From: Acidobacteriota bacterium
Lineage (GTDB): Bacteria > Acidobacteriota > Holophagae > Thermotomaculales > Thermotomaculaceae
DNA length: 25,148 bases
Assembly (NCBI GenBank): GCA_003650445.1
Contig: QMQE01000011.1
Coordinates: 1 to 25,148 of the forward strand
Direction: 5' to 3'
Shown: piece by piece, positions 1 to 7,026 of the stretch
Layout: each line of letters opens with the position of its first letter
Numbering within the stretch: position 1 is the stretch's first letter
Notes under the pieces: generated by a model
What the model was told of the DNA's origin: nothing
Database searches by the model: none
What the model saw: the letters and a program-made list of their open reading frames with translations, nothing else
Made by a program: the position numbers and the translations under genes

Positions 1-791
1 ACATTCTTTTCACGCGATTCACAACGCGCTACAACGAAGGGCCGGCTGACCTCTTCATTTTTTCACCGGAGAGCCACTGCCTGAAAACACTGGTATCCGA
101 CGGGAGTGGAAATGTGAACCTGCCGGGCTCCGTATGGAATCCAAATACGAGAAAAATTGTTTTTTCTTCATCGAGGGAGCCCCATGATGAAATTTACATC
201 ATTGACGAAGACGGACAGCCGGGAGACGAGACGAAGGTCACGGACAGAAGCGGTGATGTTGCGTATGAACCCTCCTTTTCTCCCGATGGCCAGTGGGTGG
301 TGTTTGAGTCCCACAGAGAAGATGTGGAGGGCAACGGTGTGATTACCAGATTCAAAATTGATGGAAGCGGCCCCTGCCAGGCCCTCACGGGAGTCGCAGA
401 TGACTGCCGGCAACCCAATTGGTCTCCCGCGGGAAATTTCATCCTCTATCAGAAGTTTTCCGGGGGGCAATGGGATATCTATGTAATAAATCCGGATGGA
501 ACAAATCCTCTGAAAATCACCTCCGGTGAGGGAGATAAAACAGATGCTTCATTCTCCCCCGACGGGCAATGGATTGTGTACAGTACGGATAATGGCGAAC
601 TGGAGTTCGCGAATCTCTACATTCTTCCGGTTGCGGGGGGCAGCCCGGTGAGGGTAACCAATTTTCCCGGGTATGACGGTGCCCCTTCATGGTCCCCTGA
701 CGGAAAGAAAATTGTTTTTGAATCCTGTTCCGGAGATCCGGACGAGTCTGCTGGAACCACAATATGGGTTATTGATGTTCCCGCACATTAG
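1..791 (+). CDS. TolB-like WD40/PD40 beta-propeller protein, 3' part
   Basis: The frame beginning at base 3 is open from the left edge to the TAG at 789-791, giving 262 visible residues. The gene starts outside the window, so the internal GTG at 114 is not taken as its start. At least five PD40-type blades repeat, with cores such as PSFSPDGQWVVFES, PNWSPAGNFILY, ASFSPDGQWIVYS and PSWSPDGKKIVFES, each followed by an xIYVINPDG-like strand. This is the TolB C-terminal propeller pattern, usually periplasmic and used for protein-protein contacts. The true tolB of a Tol-Pal system would be expected beside pal or tolA. None is visible, so a TolB-like propeller of unknown partner is the safer name. 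It converges on the ArsC-like gene. Confidence 0.8.
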   Translation, partial: ILFTRFTTRYNEGPADLFIFSPESHCLKTLVSDGSGNVNLPGSVWNPNTRKIVFSSSREPHDEIYIIDEDGQPGDETKVTDRSGDVAYEPSFSPDGQWVVFESHREDVEGNGVITRFKIDGSGPCQALTGVADDCRQPNWSPAGNFILYQKFSGGQWDIYVINPDGTNPLKITSGEGDKTDASFSPDGQWIVYSTDNGELEFANLYILPVAGGSPVRVTNFPGYDGAPSWSPDGKKIVFESCSGDPDESAGTTIWVIDVPAH

Positions 792-793
792 CT

Positions 794-825
794 GTATCCG
801 AATGCGTCAATTTCCCATCGGATAC
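794..825. terminator. Inverted repeat between convergent genes, possible bidirectional terminator
   Basis: GTATCCGA (794-801) and TCGGATAC (818-825) are perfect 8-bp inverted arms around a 16-base loop, in the 41-base gap between two convergent genes. No T tract follows on either strand, so it is not a canonical intrinsic terminator. Its position suggests a transcription-end or mRNA-stabilising hairpin. Confidence 0.35.
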
Positions 826-832
826 CGGCAGT

Positions 833-1195
833 TCAGGGGCAGATTGTTTCCCTCCATTTTGTTTCATTGAACCCGAAGAGGACGCGTCCTTTTTCCGTAA
901 CCAGAACCGGCCGTTTAACCAGCATTCCGTCTGTGGCAAGAATATCCAGCAATTCTGGTTCCGGCGCAGTCTTGACTTTGTCTTTCAAGCCCAGTTCCCG
1001 GTACTTTTTCCCGCTGGTGTTGAAGAGTTTCCGGATTGGCAGTTGACTCGCGGCAAACCACTTTTCCAGCTCTTCCCTTGTGGGCGGGTTTTCAATAATG
1101 TGGCGTTTTTCAACTTCAATTCCATTCTCTTCCAGCCATTTCGATGCTTTCCGGCAGGTTCCGCACTTGGGGTAATACACAAATAATGGGGACAT
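833..1195 (-). CDS. ArsC/Spx/YffB-family thioredoxin-fold protein
   Basis: This 120-residue protein starts at the ATG at 1195, preceded by AAAGGAG. A longer frame to 1312 would run deep into ltaE and lacks support. The N-terminus MSPLFVYYPKCGTCRKA carries the family CxxC (C11, C14), and LVKRPVLV near residues 91-98 is the conserved R-P segment of the ArsC/Spx fold. Known members are glutaredoxin-coupled arsenate reductases, Spx-type RNA polymerase-binding regulators and uncharacterised YffB-like reductases. No ars operon partner is present, so substrate and role stay open. The gene follows ltaE by one base (the ltaE stop is at 1197-1199), so the two are probably co-transcribed. Family membership is firm, specific function is not. 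Confidence 0.8.
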   Translation of the reverse strand: MSPLFVYYPKCGTCRKASKWLEENGIEVEKRHIIENPPTREELEKWFAASQLPIRKLFNTSGKKYRELGLKDKVKTAPEPELLDILATDGMLVKRPVLVTEKGRVLFGFNETKWRETICP

Positions 1196-1196
1196 G

Positions 1197-2243
1197 TCAG
1201 TTCTCCTTTCCCAATGCAGTGCAAATTTTTCGAACCGCTTCTGCAAAGGCCCGCACGTGGGTTTCTTTGGTGTCGAAGGAACACATCCAGCGGACAATGC
1301 CCTTTTCTTCATCCCAGATGTAGAAAAAGAACTGTTTCTGCAATTCAGGAATAACGGCTTTTGGGATACGGGCGAATACTCCGTTGGCTTCCACTGGCCA
1401 TGCGATTGTCACACCGGGAACGTCCCTGACCATATCGGCCAGCAACCGAGCCATTTGGTTTGAGTGACGGGCATTTTCCAGCCAGAGGTCGTGTTCAAGA
1501 TAGGCAATGAACTGGGCCGACAGGAATCGCATCTTGGATGCCAGCTGCATTCCCTGTTTCCGGATGAACTTCATCTCAGTGTCCAGTTCCGGATTCAATA
1601 CAATGACGGATTCCCCCATCATCATCCCGTTTTTTGTGCCCCCGAAAGAAAGAATGTCCACTCCCGCGTCTGTTGTGATTTCCCGGAAGGAGGCATTCAG
1701 GAAAGCAGCGGCATTTGCTATTCTTGCCCCGTCCATGTGAAGGTAGAGCCGCTTTCCATGGGCAAAATCTGCAAGTTCCCGGATTTCCCCGGCCGTATAG
1801 CTGGTTCCCATCTCGGTGGCCTGGGTTATGGATACAATCCGTGGTTGATTGTGATGCTCATCATGCCGTCCCTGGAGCTTTCTTGCGATATCCTCCGGCC
1901 TGAGTTTGCCGTCAGGAGTTTCAACAGATTCCAGTTTGCACCCGGTGAAATATTCCGGTGCGCCGCATTCATCGGTGTTGATGTGGGCGGTTTTCGCGCA
2001 GATTACCGAATGAAAAGGACGGGTTGCCGCTTTCAGAGACAACACATTTGCCCCGGTGCCGTTGAATACCGGATAAAAAGAGGCTTCCTTGCCAAACTGT
2101 TCCCGGATCAGCTGCAGTGCTTGCCTGGTGAATTTATCTTCCCCGTAGGCAATGGCATGTCCTCCATTCGCTTTTTCTACCATTCTCAGCACTTCCGGAT
2201 GAATGCCGGAATGGTTATCACTTCCAAAACTGATTCCATCCAT
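1197..2243 (-). CDS. ltaE: Low-specificity L-threonine aldolase
   Basis: A 348-residue PLP enzyme of fold type I, full length for the family. It cleaves L-threonine or L-allo-threonine to glycine and acetaldehyde in the cytoplasm. Visible landmarks are SDNHSGIHPEVL at the start, HMDGAR with the PLP-nitrogen-binding Asp171, and SFGGTKNG carrying the Schiff-base Lys204. The ATG at 2243 has a strong ribosome-binding site (AAGGAGG, read on the - strand), which supports this start. It leads the two-gene unit with the ArsC-like protein and is divergent from the Tad locus, sharing the 156-base region 2244-2399. Nothing ties it functionally to the pilus genes, and it looks like an ordinary flanking metabolic gene. 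Confidence 0.9.
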   Translation of the reverse strand: MDGISFGSDNHSGIHPEVLRMVEKANGGHAIAYGEDKFTRQALQLIREQFGKEASFYPVFNGTGANVLSLKAATRPFHSVICAKTAHINTDECGAPEYFTGCKLESVETPDGKLRPEDIARKLQGRHDEHHNQPRIVSITQATEMGTSYTAGEIRELADFAHGKRLYLHMDGARIANAAAFLNASFREITTDAGVDILSFGGTKNGMMMGESVIVLNPELDTEMKFIRKQGMQLASKMRFLSAQFIAYLEHDLWLENARHSNQMARLLADMVRDVPGVTIAWPVEANGVFARIPKAVIPELQKQFFFYIWDEEKGIVRWMCSFDTKETHVRAFAEAVRKICTALGKEN

Positions 2244-2309
2244 TTCAGTTTCCTCCTTGTTTCCTTTTCACTTTATCTGAAAAGCAAGCTGGAGAAAACA
2301 AAAAATCCA

Positions 2310-2331
2310 GAATGTGACGTATATCATGTTG
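2310..2331 (+). promoter_or_regulatory. CRP/FNR-family-like operator upstream of the Tad locus
   Basis: TGTGA (2313-2317), six bases, then TCATG (2324-2328). Against the E. coli CRP consensus I count 15 of 22 matches. Its centre (2320/2321) falls at about -42.5 from the start site predicted by the promoter at 2329-2356, the class II activator position. It lies in the divergent gap and could also influence ltaE. The identification is by motif only. Confidence 0.4.
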
Positions 2332-2356
2332 ATTTTCCGGTTAAAAGTGATAATGT
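2329..2356 (+). promoter_or_regulatory. Candidate sigma70-type promoter of the Tad operon
   Basis: TTGATT at 2329-2334, a 16-base spacer and TAATGT at 2351-2356 preceded by TG at 2348-2349 (an extended -10). The predicted start near 2363 leaves a 37-base leader to the first pilin ATG. The -10 is imperfect, which would fit an activator-dependent promoter. Confidence 0.4.
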
Positions 2357-2399
2357 ATACGCATAGAGCTTACGCTAAAACATGGTGGGGAAGGGTCAA

Positions 2400-2570
2400 A
2401 TGAAAGAACACGAAGTGTTCACTGAAAATGGCGGACAGGCATACACTGAGTATATTCTGATTGTTGTGCTGGTGATGGTGCCAATCTACTGGATTTTTAA
2501 TACCTTTATCAATGCGGTGGATTTTTATTTCAAATTGGTCAGCTTTTTTGTGCAATTGCCGTTTCCCTGA
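2400..2570 (+). CDS. Small Flp-type prepilin (first pilin gene)
   Basis: A 56-residue protein. I chose ATG 2400 over the in-frame ATG 2382 because GGGGAAGGG sits just before 2400 and nothing useful precedes 2382. Residues 1-12 form a short leader ending ENGG. The predicted TadV cut after Gly12 leaves Q-A-Y-T-E-Y, with the class III hallmark Glu at +5 and Tyr at +6. A hydrophobic helix (about residues 19-34) and a short aromatic tail, FFVQLPFP, follow. Flp pilins are secreted through the inner membrane and polymerised into Tad pili. This one diverges from the next pilin after the helix and lacks its STNxLN segment, so it may be a minor pilin. It is the first gene of the locus, 37 bases before the second pilin. 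Confidence 0.8.
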   Translation: MKEHEVFTENGGQAYTEYILIVVLVMVPIYWIFNTFINAVDFYFKLVSFFVQLPFP

Positions 2571-2607
2571 TGGCGCGGCAAAAATTTTCTTTCCATAGGA
2601 GGTTTGA

Positions 2608-2862
2608 ATGTTCAGATTTATGCAGATGTTCGGTTCACGGGTTCCCACCGGCTTTAGCCCGGAGGGCGTAGATGTAAAAGCTTTACTGAAACGTTTTCAC
2701 GAGGACGAAGAGGGCCAGGGGATGACGGAATACATTATTATTCTGGTTCTCATCGCTATTTTTGTCATTCTCGTGGTAAAGGTTTTCGGTAAAAAAATCA
2801 AGGGGCTCTTCGGCCAGTCCACCAATGCATTGAATAAGCAGGTACAGGTAGAAGGAGCATAG
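2608..2862 (+). CDS. flp: Flp-type prepilin, likely major pilin
   Basis: An 84-residue protein starting at ATG 2608 behind AGGAGG. The core DEEGQGMTEYIIILVLIAIF is a textbook class III prepilin signal. The predicted cut after Gly36 gives Q-G-M-T-E-Y, with Glu41 at +5. The mature pilin is only about 48 residues, with a hydrophobic helix at 43-59 and a tail, LFGQSTNALNKQ, typical of Flp subunits. The leader of 36 residues is long for the family: VKALLKRFHEDEEG resembles a normal Flp leader, and about 22 extra residues precede it. Its position just before the prepilin peptidase is the usual flp-tadV order. It is the best candidate for the major structural subunit. Confidence 0.9.
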   Translation: MFRFMQMFGSRVPTGFSPEGVDVKALLKRFHEDEEGQGMTEYIIILVLIAIFVILVVKVFGKKIKGLFGQSTNALNKQVQVEGA

Positions 2863-2863
2863 T

Positions 2864-3451
2864 TTGTTGATTCCGGGACAGGGGCTGGAGATTTCACGGG
2901 ACGTGCTGTTGTATGGCGTGGTTGGTGTCTGTGCCATTACCGACATTCTCTACGGAAAAATTTATAACAAAATTACCTATCCGGTAATCCTGCTGGGTGT
3001 GATTTTGTCCATGCTTGCCGGGTTCATGGCGCTGAAATCTTCATTGGTGGGGCTCCTTGTGGGGTTCCTCCTTTATTTTCTCGTGTTCATGATGGGCGGG
3101 TTCGGCGGCGGGGATGTCAAGCTGATGACAGCAGTGGGGGCACTGATGGGATATCCATTTGTGCTCTATGCTTCTTTTTATTCAGCACTGATTGGTGGCA
3201 TCATGTCCATTGCCGCAGTGATTTGGAAGGGGAAATTCCTTCGAACCCTGCGCAACGTTTTTTCCGTATTTTTCTCCTACCCCCTGTCCCTGATGTTTCC
3301 CGGAATGGAACCAATTTCCCTCAATCCCGAGAACAGCATGCGCATCCCCTTCGGCTTTGCCATCTGTATCGGGACGCTGTGGGCGGTTCTGGAATTTCAT
3401 TTCCAGGTCAGTGTATTTGACTATATCAATGGCAGCAGGTTGATACCATGA
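2864..3451 (+). CDS. tadV: A24-family prepilin peptidase TadV/CpaA
   Basis: A 195-residue polytopic membrane aspartyl protease that removes the leader from Flp pilins and TadE-type pseudopilins at the cytoplasmic face. The catalytic aspartates of this family are visible as AITDILYGKIYN (Asp27) and GGGDVKLM (Asp84), the GxGD-type motif. About five or six hydrophobic segments follow the minimal A24 plan, with no N-terminal methylase domain. The start is a TTG at 2864 with GAAGGAG eight bases upstream, two bases after the flp stop. Its 3' end overlaps the next gene by four bases (ATGA), suggesting translational coupling. In this window it has at least six candidate substrates. Confidence 0.9.
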   Translation: MLIPGQGLEISRDVLLYGVVGVCAITDILYGKIYNKITYPVILLGVILSMLAGFMALKSSLVGLLVGFLLYFLVFMMGGFGGGDVKLMTAVGALMGYPFVLYASFYSALIGGIMSIAAVIWKGKFLRTLRNVFSVFFSYPLSLMFPGMEPISLNPENSMRIPFGFAICIGTLWAVLEFHFQVSVFDYINGSRLIP

Positions 3452-4548
3452 AAAAGCAAAATGGCGGTGCGGCTTTCGAATACATCATCATCATTGCACT
3501 TGTCGCAATTGTTGCAGTTGCCGGCACTTACTATTATCGTTCCCATGTAATTCAAAAAGGATTTGAAGAATCTATTGAGTCCATTGACCAGGGCCAGGAT
3601 ATGGCTTCTCAGGGCCTGGTATCCGAAACGGACACAGTATCGAAAATCAAGTTGACCGGGCCGATGATGCTGGCAATTGCCTGCATCGTTATCCTGATGA
3701 TTATTCTCTTTTCCACCTACAAGGCCTCCAGAAGGGCCAAGCGCGGGCTGAAAGATGTCGGCGGCAATGAAGACGGACAGGCGATGACCGAATTCATCAT
3801 TTCTTTTCCAATCCTGTTGTTTATAACGCTCTGCATGATGCAATTGAGCTTGATATATACGGCCCGGCTCGTGGTGAACTATTCTGCATTTTCCGCAGTC
3901 CGGGCCGCCGCCGTGATTATTCCCATTTCTCTGGACAAACAGGACAGCAATGACGAGAATGAGCCGGAAGGCGTGGTGATTTACAAGAACAAAAAGGGAA
4001 AACTGAACATGATTCGAAATGCGGCCAGGCTTACCTGTATGCCGATTTCAGCGGACGCCAGTACTATCATGGATCAGTTTGTGGTTACAGTGGCGGGGCA
4101 TTCATACAAACCGTTACAGTGGGCCGGCACTGCTCTCAGTTCGGTTACCGGTGTTATCGGAACCATATTTAACGCAATCGGCGGTGTGTTCGGGGCCGAT
4201 GATCTGGGAAACTATGTGGATACGGCAATTGACCGATATATCTATTCCTATTTCTTCACCAGTATTGAGCTGCTGGATGATAACTTTTCGCCTATTAAGG
4301 AGGACAAGACCTATGGTCGGAAAGTGGTCACGGTTCGGGTTATCCACGCGTTTCATCTGGGAATACCCATTGCCAATGCTTTTATGGGAAAGCGCTTCGG
4401 CTGGAGTCTGTTTGAGAAACTCGGCTTGAATAAGCTGGACGAGTTATTTGGAACAAATCTAAATCAGTATGAAACCGGCATTTCGGCTGGCTACGTGTTC
4501 CCGCTGAAGGCGGAATGTACCATGCATGTGGAGATGAAGGCAGAATGA
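3448..4548 (+). CDS. Pilin-like segment joined to TadE-like pseudopilin (two class III sites)
   Basis: A 366-residue protein whose ATG overlaps the tadV stop. It holds two separate class III signals. MKKQNG|GAAFEY at the N-terminus has Glu11 at +5 and is followed by a helix (12-28). EDG|QAMTEF at 108-116 has Glu115 at +5 and is followed by the TadE-type helix (117-138), NYSAFSAVRAA and a large C-terminal domain. Between them a second membrane helix (about 72-89) precedes a basic stretch, KASRRAKRGLK. By the positive-inside rule both Gly sites face the cytoplasm, where TadV acts. TadE proteins are pseudopilins needed for Tad pilus assembly and normally have a single site. No in-frame start with a ribosome-binding site precedes the second half, so this is a real fusion rather than two genes. 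Confidence 0.8.
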   Translation: MKKQNGGAAFEYIIIIALVAIVAVAGTYYYRSHVIQKGFEESIESIDQGQDMASQGLVSETDTVSKIKLTGPMMLAIACIVILMIILFSTYKASRRAKRGLKDVGGNEDGQAMTEFIISFPILLFITLCMMQLSLIYTARLVVNYSAFSAVRAAAVIIPISLDKQDSNDENEPEGVVIYKNKKGKLNMIRNAARLTCMPISADASTIMDQFVVTVAGHSYKPLQWAGTALSSVTGVIGTIFNAIGGVFGADDLGNYVDTAIDRYIYSYFFTSIELLDDNFSPIKEDKTYGRKVVTVRVIHAFHLGIPIANAFMGKRFGWSLFEKLGLNKLDELFGTNLNQYETGISAGYVFPLKAECTMHVEMKAE

Positions 4549-6485
4549 TGAAAGAGAGAAAGCCATCTTTGCTGATGAGACGAATTCAGGGGTTCCACCG
4601 GAATGAAGGAGGACAGTCCATTGTATTCGTGGCGTTAACGCTGCTCTTTGTTGTGTTGTTCGTCTTCATGGTGATCAACACCGGGGATGTGACGTCCAAA
4701 AAAATGCGGATGGTTACGGCGGCCGATGCCGTGGCGGTGTCCGGTGCCACCTGGATGGCACGTGGCCATAATTCCATTGCCATGATGAACGTGGCCCAGA
4801 GCCAGATACTGGCAATCATCATTCTTATAAAATCCACTGAATTGACATATGACATTGCAAAAGGTGTTCTGATAGCACTGGATGCGGTGGCAACGGTGCT
4901 GACCGGGATTCCATGGACGGCTGCCATAGGAGCCGCCCTGCAGCTCTATGTGAAAGGAGGGAAAATCATCAATGATGGCCTTGAGAAAATCATGGACCCG
5001 TTACGAGATATTCTGGATGACGATGGAGACGGATTATTGTGGAAGCTGGAAAAGGCATTAACAAAGGGGGAAACGATAATTATAAAAATCATTCCCTTCA
5101 TTGCCCAGATTGAGTCTATCCGAATCGGTATTGCCAATGAAGCCACCTTTGGATTTCTTTACCCCATGATCCCGTTGGTGGATCTTAAATTGCCTTTCAT
5201 TGACGATGACAAACGGGATTTCAAAATGCTCTGCAAACCCACCCATGATGGCAAGCTGGAGGTGTCGGGGCATGGCGATCAGAAGGTTCAACATTTGCCA
5301 ACCACCGGTTATATGGGAAGTTCCGGAACCTTCGGAGCCATCCTCGGCGTTCTGACATTGGGGGGGACCTTTGGCCCCGCCCCTCTTGGTGGTCTCAACG
5401 GCTATTTCAAGGCATTTCTTCCCTATCCTGCATTGCGGATTGTCTATCCCATGATTGGCCTGGTCTTTGATGGTGTCGTGGAAGCAACCTATCAATCCAT
5501 GTGTGAGGGAAAGGTTGGGACTGTGGAATATGATAAATCATCGGGAGACTGCCACACCTGTTACAGTAATCGGAACAAGCTGAAAGAAGCTATGTTTGTG
5601 ACCTCGGTAATCAAAACAAAACGATCACAAGCTGAGGCACAAAGTATGAGTATGAGTGATGTGATTGACTTTCATCAGTGTAGCCCTCCGGACGAAGATC
5701 CCCGCTGTGAACCTCGGGAAACTGTGGAGACAGAGAACGGGCCGGTAACCCTCTACGGATATGACATAGTGAAAAATCCTGGAAAAGATAAGGTAATATA
5801 TGATGAGGGCGGGAGCAGTACAAAGACAGGAAGCAGCGCCAAGAATATGCTGAATTACCTGGGTTCTGATTGCAAAAGGCGAACGGTTTCATGTTATATG
5901 ACGACTTATGAGTCAGGCTTGTATGATGGCAGTCCCGAGGCCCCATTCCAATATGACTCCCACCATAAGGTAATACCCATCAAAATCTGCAAAGTCACCG
6001 AAATCAAGCTGTCATCCTGTAAGTACGGTGATACAAAAGAAGTGAAGCCGGGAGATTCCTGGGGGGGGACGAGTGACAATGATAAGCCCAAGCCTTACCT
6101 GTTGAAAAGGGACAAGGAGGACGGGAAGGAATTTTGGGAAAAGCACGAGGACTTTGTGGGGATTGTATACCTGAAGCCGAAGCCACACGTATTGTCCGGC
6201 AACTACCTGAAGAACCCAAATCCCATCGGAATGATTTATTTTTCACAGGCAGAGGTCTATGTGGCTGGCCATGCCGATGCCCATCTGTTCAACCAGTGCT
6301 GGCGGGTCCGGCTGGTAAAGTTTGATAAACTCAGCGATATTACCAACGGGGTAAACGGTTCTTCCATGAATAATATGAGTAGTACCACCGGTGAAGGCCC
6401 CAGTGGCGGCAGTTCCGGTGGTTTTCTCGGGGCGTTAAGTGCGCTCGGAGGAGGAGGATTCAGTGACAAATTCATTATTCACTGA
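4545..6485 (+). CDS. tadG: TadG-like pilus assembly protein with large Cys-containing domain
   Basis: A 646-residue protein. I start it at ATG 4545, which overlaps the previous stop as ATGA behind GAAGG. An ATG at 4548 is also possible. The N-terminus reads RNEGGQSIVFVALTLLFV, then a membrane helix (about 25-47), then NTGDVTSKKMRMVTAADAVAVSGATWMARG, matching the TadG pattern of helix plus Ala-rich AADA segment. The Glu at +5 found in pilins and TadE is Phe28 here, so processing is uncertain. The rest is a large predicted periplasmic domain with 11 cysteines, an acidic and basic middle, and a Gly/Ser-rich tail that overlaps the ribosome-binding site of the next gene. It contains G7 (5360-5366) and G8 (6061-6068) tracts. 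TadG proteins are minor structural or anchoring parts of Tad systems. Confidence 0.75.
   Translation: MMKERKPSLLMRRIQGFHRNEGGQSIVFVALTLLFVVLFVFMVINTGDVTSKKMRMVTAADAVAVSGATWMARGHNSIAMMNVAQSQILAIIILIKSTELTYDIAKGVLIALDAVATVLTGIPWTAAIGAALQLYVKGGKIINDGLEKIMDPLRDILDDDGDGLLWKLEKALTKGETIIIKIIPFIAQIESIRIGIANEATFGFLYPMIPLVDLKLPFIDDDKRDFKMLCKPTHDGKLEVSGHGDQKVQHLPTTGYMGSSGTFGAILGVLTLGGTFGPAPLGGLNGYFKAFLPYPALRIVYPMIGLVFDGVVEATYQSMCEGKVGTVEYDKSSGDCHTCYSNRNKLKEAMFVTSVIKTKRSQAEAQSMSMSDVIDFHQCSPPDEDPRCEPRETVETENGPVTLYGYDIVKNPGKDKVIYDEGGSSTKTGSSAKNMLNYLGSDCKRRTVSCYMTTYESGLYDGSPEAPFQYDSHHKVIPIKICKVTEIKLSSCKYGDTKEVKPGDSWGGTSDNDKPKPYLLKRDKEDGKEFWEKHEDFVGIVYLKPKPHVLSGNYLKNPNPIGMIYFSQAEVYVAGHADAHLFNQCWRVRLVKFDKLSDITNGVNGSSMNNMSSTTGEGPSGGSSGGFLGALSALGGGGFSDKFIIH
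6447..6457 (+). promoter_or_regulatory. Ribosome-binding site that fixes the GTG start at 6463
   Basis: GGAGGAGGAGG lies five bases before GTG 6463 inside the 3' end of the tadG-like gene, where the same bases encode part of its glycine-rich tail in another frame. It decides between the GTG at 6439, which lacks such a site, and the GTG at 6463. Confidence 0.75.
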
Positions 6486-7026
6486 TGAAAAGGGACAGGC
6501 ACTGGTAGAGTTTGCCATGTTTCTTCCGATTTATCTGTTGCTGGCATTTGGCCTTATTTTCTTTGCAAAAGCGTATTTTGCGGAACAGCAGGTAGTGTCC
6601 GCTTCCCGCTTTGCAGCATGGGAAAAGGGGTATCGGAAATCTACCAATGAAGAATTGAAAAAAAAGGTTAAAAACTATTTTTTCGGACGATTGGACAGAG
6701 ACAAGGTTCAGGTCACGGAGATTTCATCCGCCGAGGCAATGAACATGTTCAATACGGGGACTACGCGTTCCGGGAGTGGCGGGGATTCCGGAGGGATGGC
6801 TTCCGGCCTCATGGGGTTCATGGATACACTGAGCAGCACAAAGGGATACGCCGTATCCTATTCGGTAACAGTCAGCCCTTACTTGAAGTCCACCCTTGGC
6901 GAGAAGACGAACATCGCGTCTTCTTGTGTGGTGGACACCAACGCGTGGTCCTATCATGAGTTGGGGGATCACGGGTTCTGGGGGATTATCGCGGCAAAGA
7001 TCGGAGGAATTTTCAGTGGTTCTTAA
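6463..7026 (+). CDS. tadE: TadE-like pseudopilin
   Basis: A 187-residue protein with a GTG start and a very strong ribosome-binding site, overlapping the tadG-like gene by 23 bases. The leader MTNSLFTDEKG is followed by Q-A-L-V-E-F, so a TadV cut after Gly11 puts Glu16 at +5. A hydrophobic helix, FAMFLPIYLLLAFGLIFF, then SASRFAAWEK matches the TadE_like pattern of helix plus R-x-A-A. The remaining periplasmic part has a Gly/Ser-rich middle (about 107-119, SGSGGDSGG) and a single cysteine in SSCVVDTNAW. Together with the 3448 and 4545 genes it makes a three-protein TadE/F/G-type minor pilin set. It ends 11 bases inside the next gene. Confidence 0.85.
   Translation: MTNSLFTDEKGQALVEFAMFLPIYLLLAFGLIFFAKAYFAEQQVVSASRFAAWEKGYRKSTNEELKKKVKNYFFGRLDRDKVQVTEISSAEAMNMFNTGTTRSGSGGDSGGMASGLMGFMDTLSSTKGYAVSYSVTVSPYLKSTLGEKTNIASSCVVDTNAWSYHELGDHGFWGIIAAKIGGIFSGS

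Noticed and set aside
1196..1312. Longer N-terminus for the ArsC-like protein
   Set aside because: The extra 39 residues run into the ltaE coding region and have no domain. ATG 1195 has a good ribosome-binding site and begins at the thioredoxin-fold strand.
1464..2366. Open + strand frame of 300 codons
   Set aside because: It lies antisense to ltaE, whose full set of enzyme motifs is on the - strand. The + product has no recognisable domain and no convincing ribosome-binding site.
3664..4548. Separate tadE gene starting at the internal ATG pair at 3664
   Set aside because: No ribosome-binding site precedes it, and the frame is continuous with the upstream pilin-like part, so a single fused gene is the simpler reading.
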